Shown: in pieces, positions 5,281-5,743 of the stretch
Position numbering within the stretch: the stretch's first letter is position 1
How the letters are laid out: each line of letters starts with the position of its first letter
Assembly: GCA_017853735.1 (NCBI GenBank)
Contig: JAFMJA010000178.1
Span: forward strand, 1 to 5,743
From: Burkholderiaceae bacterium
GTDB taxonomy: Bacteria; Pseudomonadota; Gammaproteobacteria; Burkholderiales; Burkholderiaceae_C
Length of the DNA: 5,743 bases
Direction of reading: 5' to 3'
Translations under genes and position numbers: made by a program
The notes under the pieces: generated by a model
Database searches by the model: none
What the model was told of the DNA's origin: nothing
Seen by the model: only the letters and a program-made list of their open reading frames with translations

Positions 5281-5743
5281 CTAATGCGCAGCCTCGGTGC
5301 CCGTTGGCTCGGTGGGGAAGCGATCGAGTCGCTGCGGCACGAAGGCCAGGTTTCTGATCGCCAGCAGCACAATCACGCCCACCAGTCCACATCCGCCCAG
5401 ACCCAGCAGCCACTCGGGGAGCTTGGCGGTGTAGGCCGCCACCACGCCATCGCCAAAGCTGCTGCTCATGGAGTAGCCAGGAAAGATATCCAAGGGAAAA
5501 GCCTGGCTGCCAATGATGGTGACATACATCTGGGCCAGGCCGCCCACAATCACCAGGACGGAGGCCAGAAGCACCATCGATGCATGGCCTCGGGTGCGTG
5601 GGTGCAGGAGAAGCAGCAGGGGCAGCAGGCCGCCCAGGACGATCTGGCCTAGCCAGAACAGGTAGGTGTAGATGCCGCCGTCGAGCAAGATGAAGCGCTC
5701 CAGACCATGCTGCTTGGCGAAGTACAGATTGGTCAGGTGGTAT
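5281..5743 (-). CDS. dsrP: DsrP, NrfD-like membrane subunit of DsrMKJOP, C-terminal part
   Basis: The last 153 residues of an integral membrane protein of the NrfD/PsrC family; the 5' part lies beyond the right edge. DsrP belongs to the DsrMKJOP complex, which exchanges electrons between the quinone pool, periplasmic haems and cytoplasmic DsrC/DsrAB. The fragment starts YHLTNLYFAKQHGLERFILL, then shows three hydrophobic stretches: GGIYTYLFWLGQIVLGGLLP plus a following run of Leu, SMVLLASVLVIVGGLAQMYV, and LPEWLLGLGGCGLVGVIVLL. The loop IIGSQAFPLDIFPGY and the closing helix pattern match NrfD-family C-termini as I recall them. The reading frame is open from the window edge, so the internal TTG at 5688 is not a start. 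The tail is short and hydrophilic, ending PTEPTGTEAAH. It is directly followed by dsrN (13 bp), as in the known dsrP-dsrN order, which makes DsrP more likely than another NrfD homologue. Confidence 0.9.
   Translation of the reverse strand, partial: YHLTNLYFAKQHGLERFILLDGGIYTYLFWLGQIVLGGLLPLLLLLHPRTRGHASMVLLASVLVIVGGLAQMYVTIIGSQAFPLDIFPGYSMSSSFGDGVVAAYTAKLPEWLLGLGGCGLVGVIVLLAIRNLAFVPQRLDRFPTEPTGTEAAH

Noticed and set aside
3759..5357. A 532-codon open frame on the plus strand opposite dsrN
   Set aside because: It mirrors dsrN, which has a full set of family motifs. The plus-strand product has no recognisable domain and is a by-product of GC-rich codon use.

Overview
This window looks like chromosomal DNA of a GC-rich, sulfur-oxidising proteobacterium. 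The gene set resembles that of betaproteobacterial sulfur oxidisers that use the reverse (oxidative) dissimilatory sulfite reductase pathway, but the genus cannot be fixed from this sequence. Seven protein genes are supported, two of them cut by the window edges. No tRNA, rRNA, CRISPR array or insertion sequence was seen.

Layout. (1) 1-283, minus strand: the start of sat (ATP sulfurylase), reading out of the left edge. (2) 284-722: a 439-bp divergent intergenic region with a dense cluster of TACC/GGTA-type heptamers, a 7-bp inverted repeat and repeated TAGATCAA words. (3) 723-2617, plus strand: a two-gene two-component system. It comprises a soluble NarX-type histidine kinase with a Cys-rich GAF-like input region and a NarL/FixJ-type response regulator, joined by a TGATG stop/start overlap. 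(4) 2632-5743, minus strand: the end of a dsr operon, in transcription order dsrP (NrfD-like membrane subunit, 5' part outside the window), dsrN (siroheme amidase), dsrR (degenerate A-type/IscA-like protein) and a siroheme-pathway SUMT methyltransferase. The two convergent units are separated by only 14 bp, with a hairpin across the junction.

How the genes fit together. SUMT makes precorrin-2 from uroporphyrinogen III, the first committed step to siroheme. DsrN amidates siroheme for the DsrAB sulfite reductase. DsrP is the membrane subunit of DsrMKJOP, which links DsrAB/DsrC to the quinone pool. DsrR is an accessory protein of sulfur oxidisers. Sulfite released by DsrAB can be oxidised through APS, and Sat then converts APS and PPi to sulfate and ATP. 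The two-component system lies between sat and the dsr operon. It has NarL-like half-sites in its own promoter region, which it shares with sat, so it is a plausible and possibly undescribed regulator of dissimilatory sulfur metabolism here. That role is inferred from position and motifs, not shown directly.
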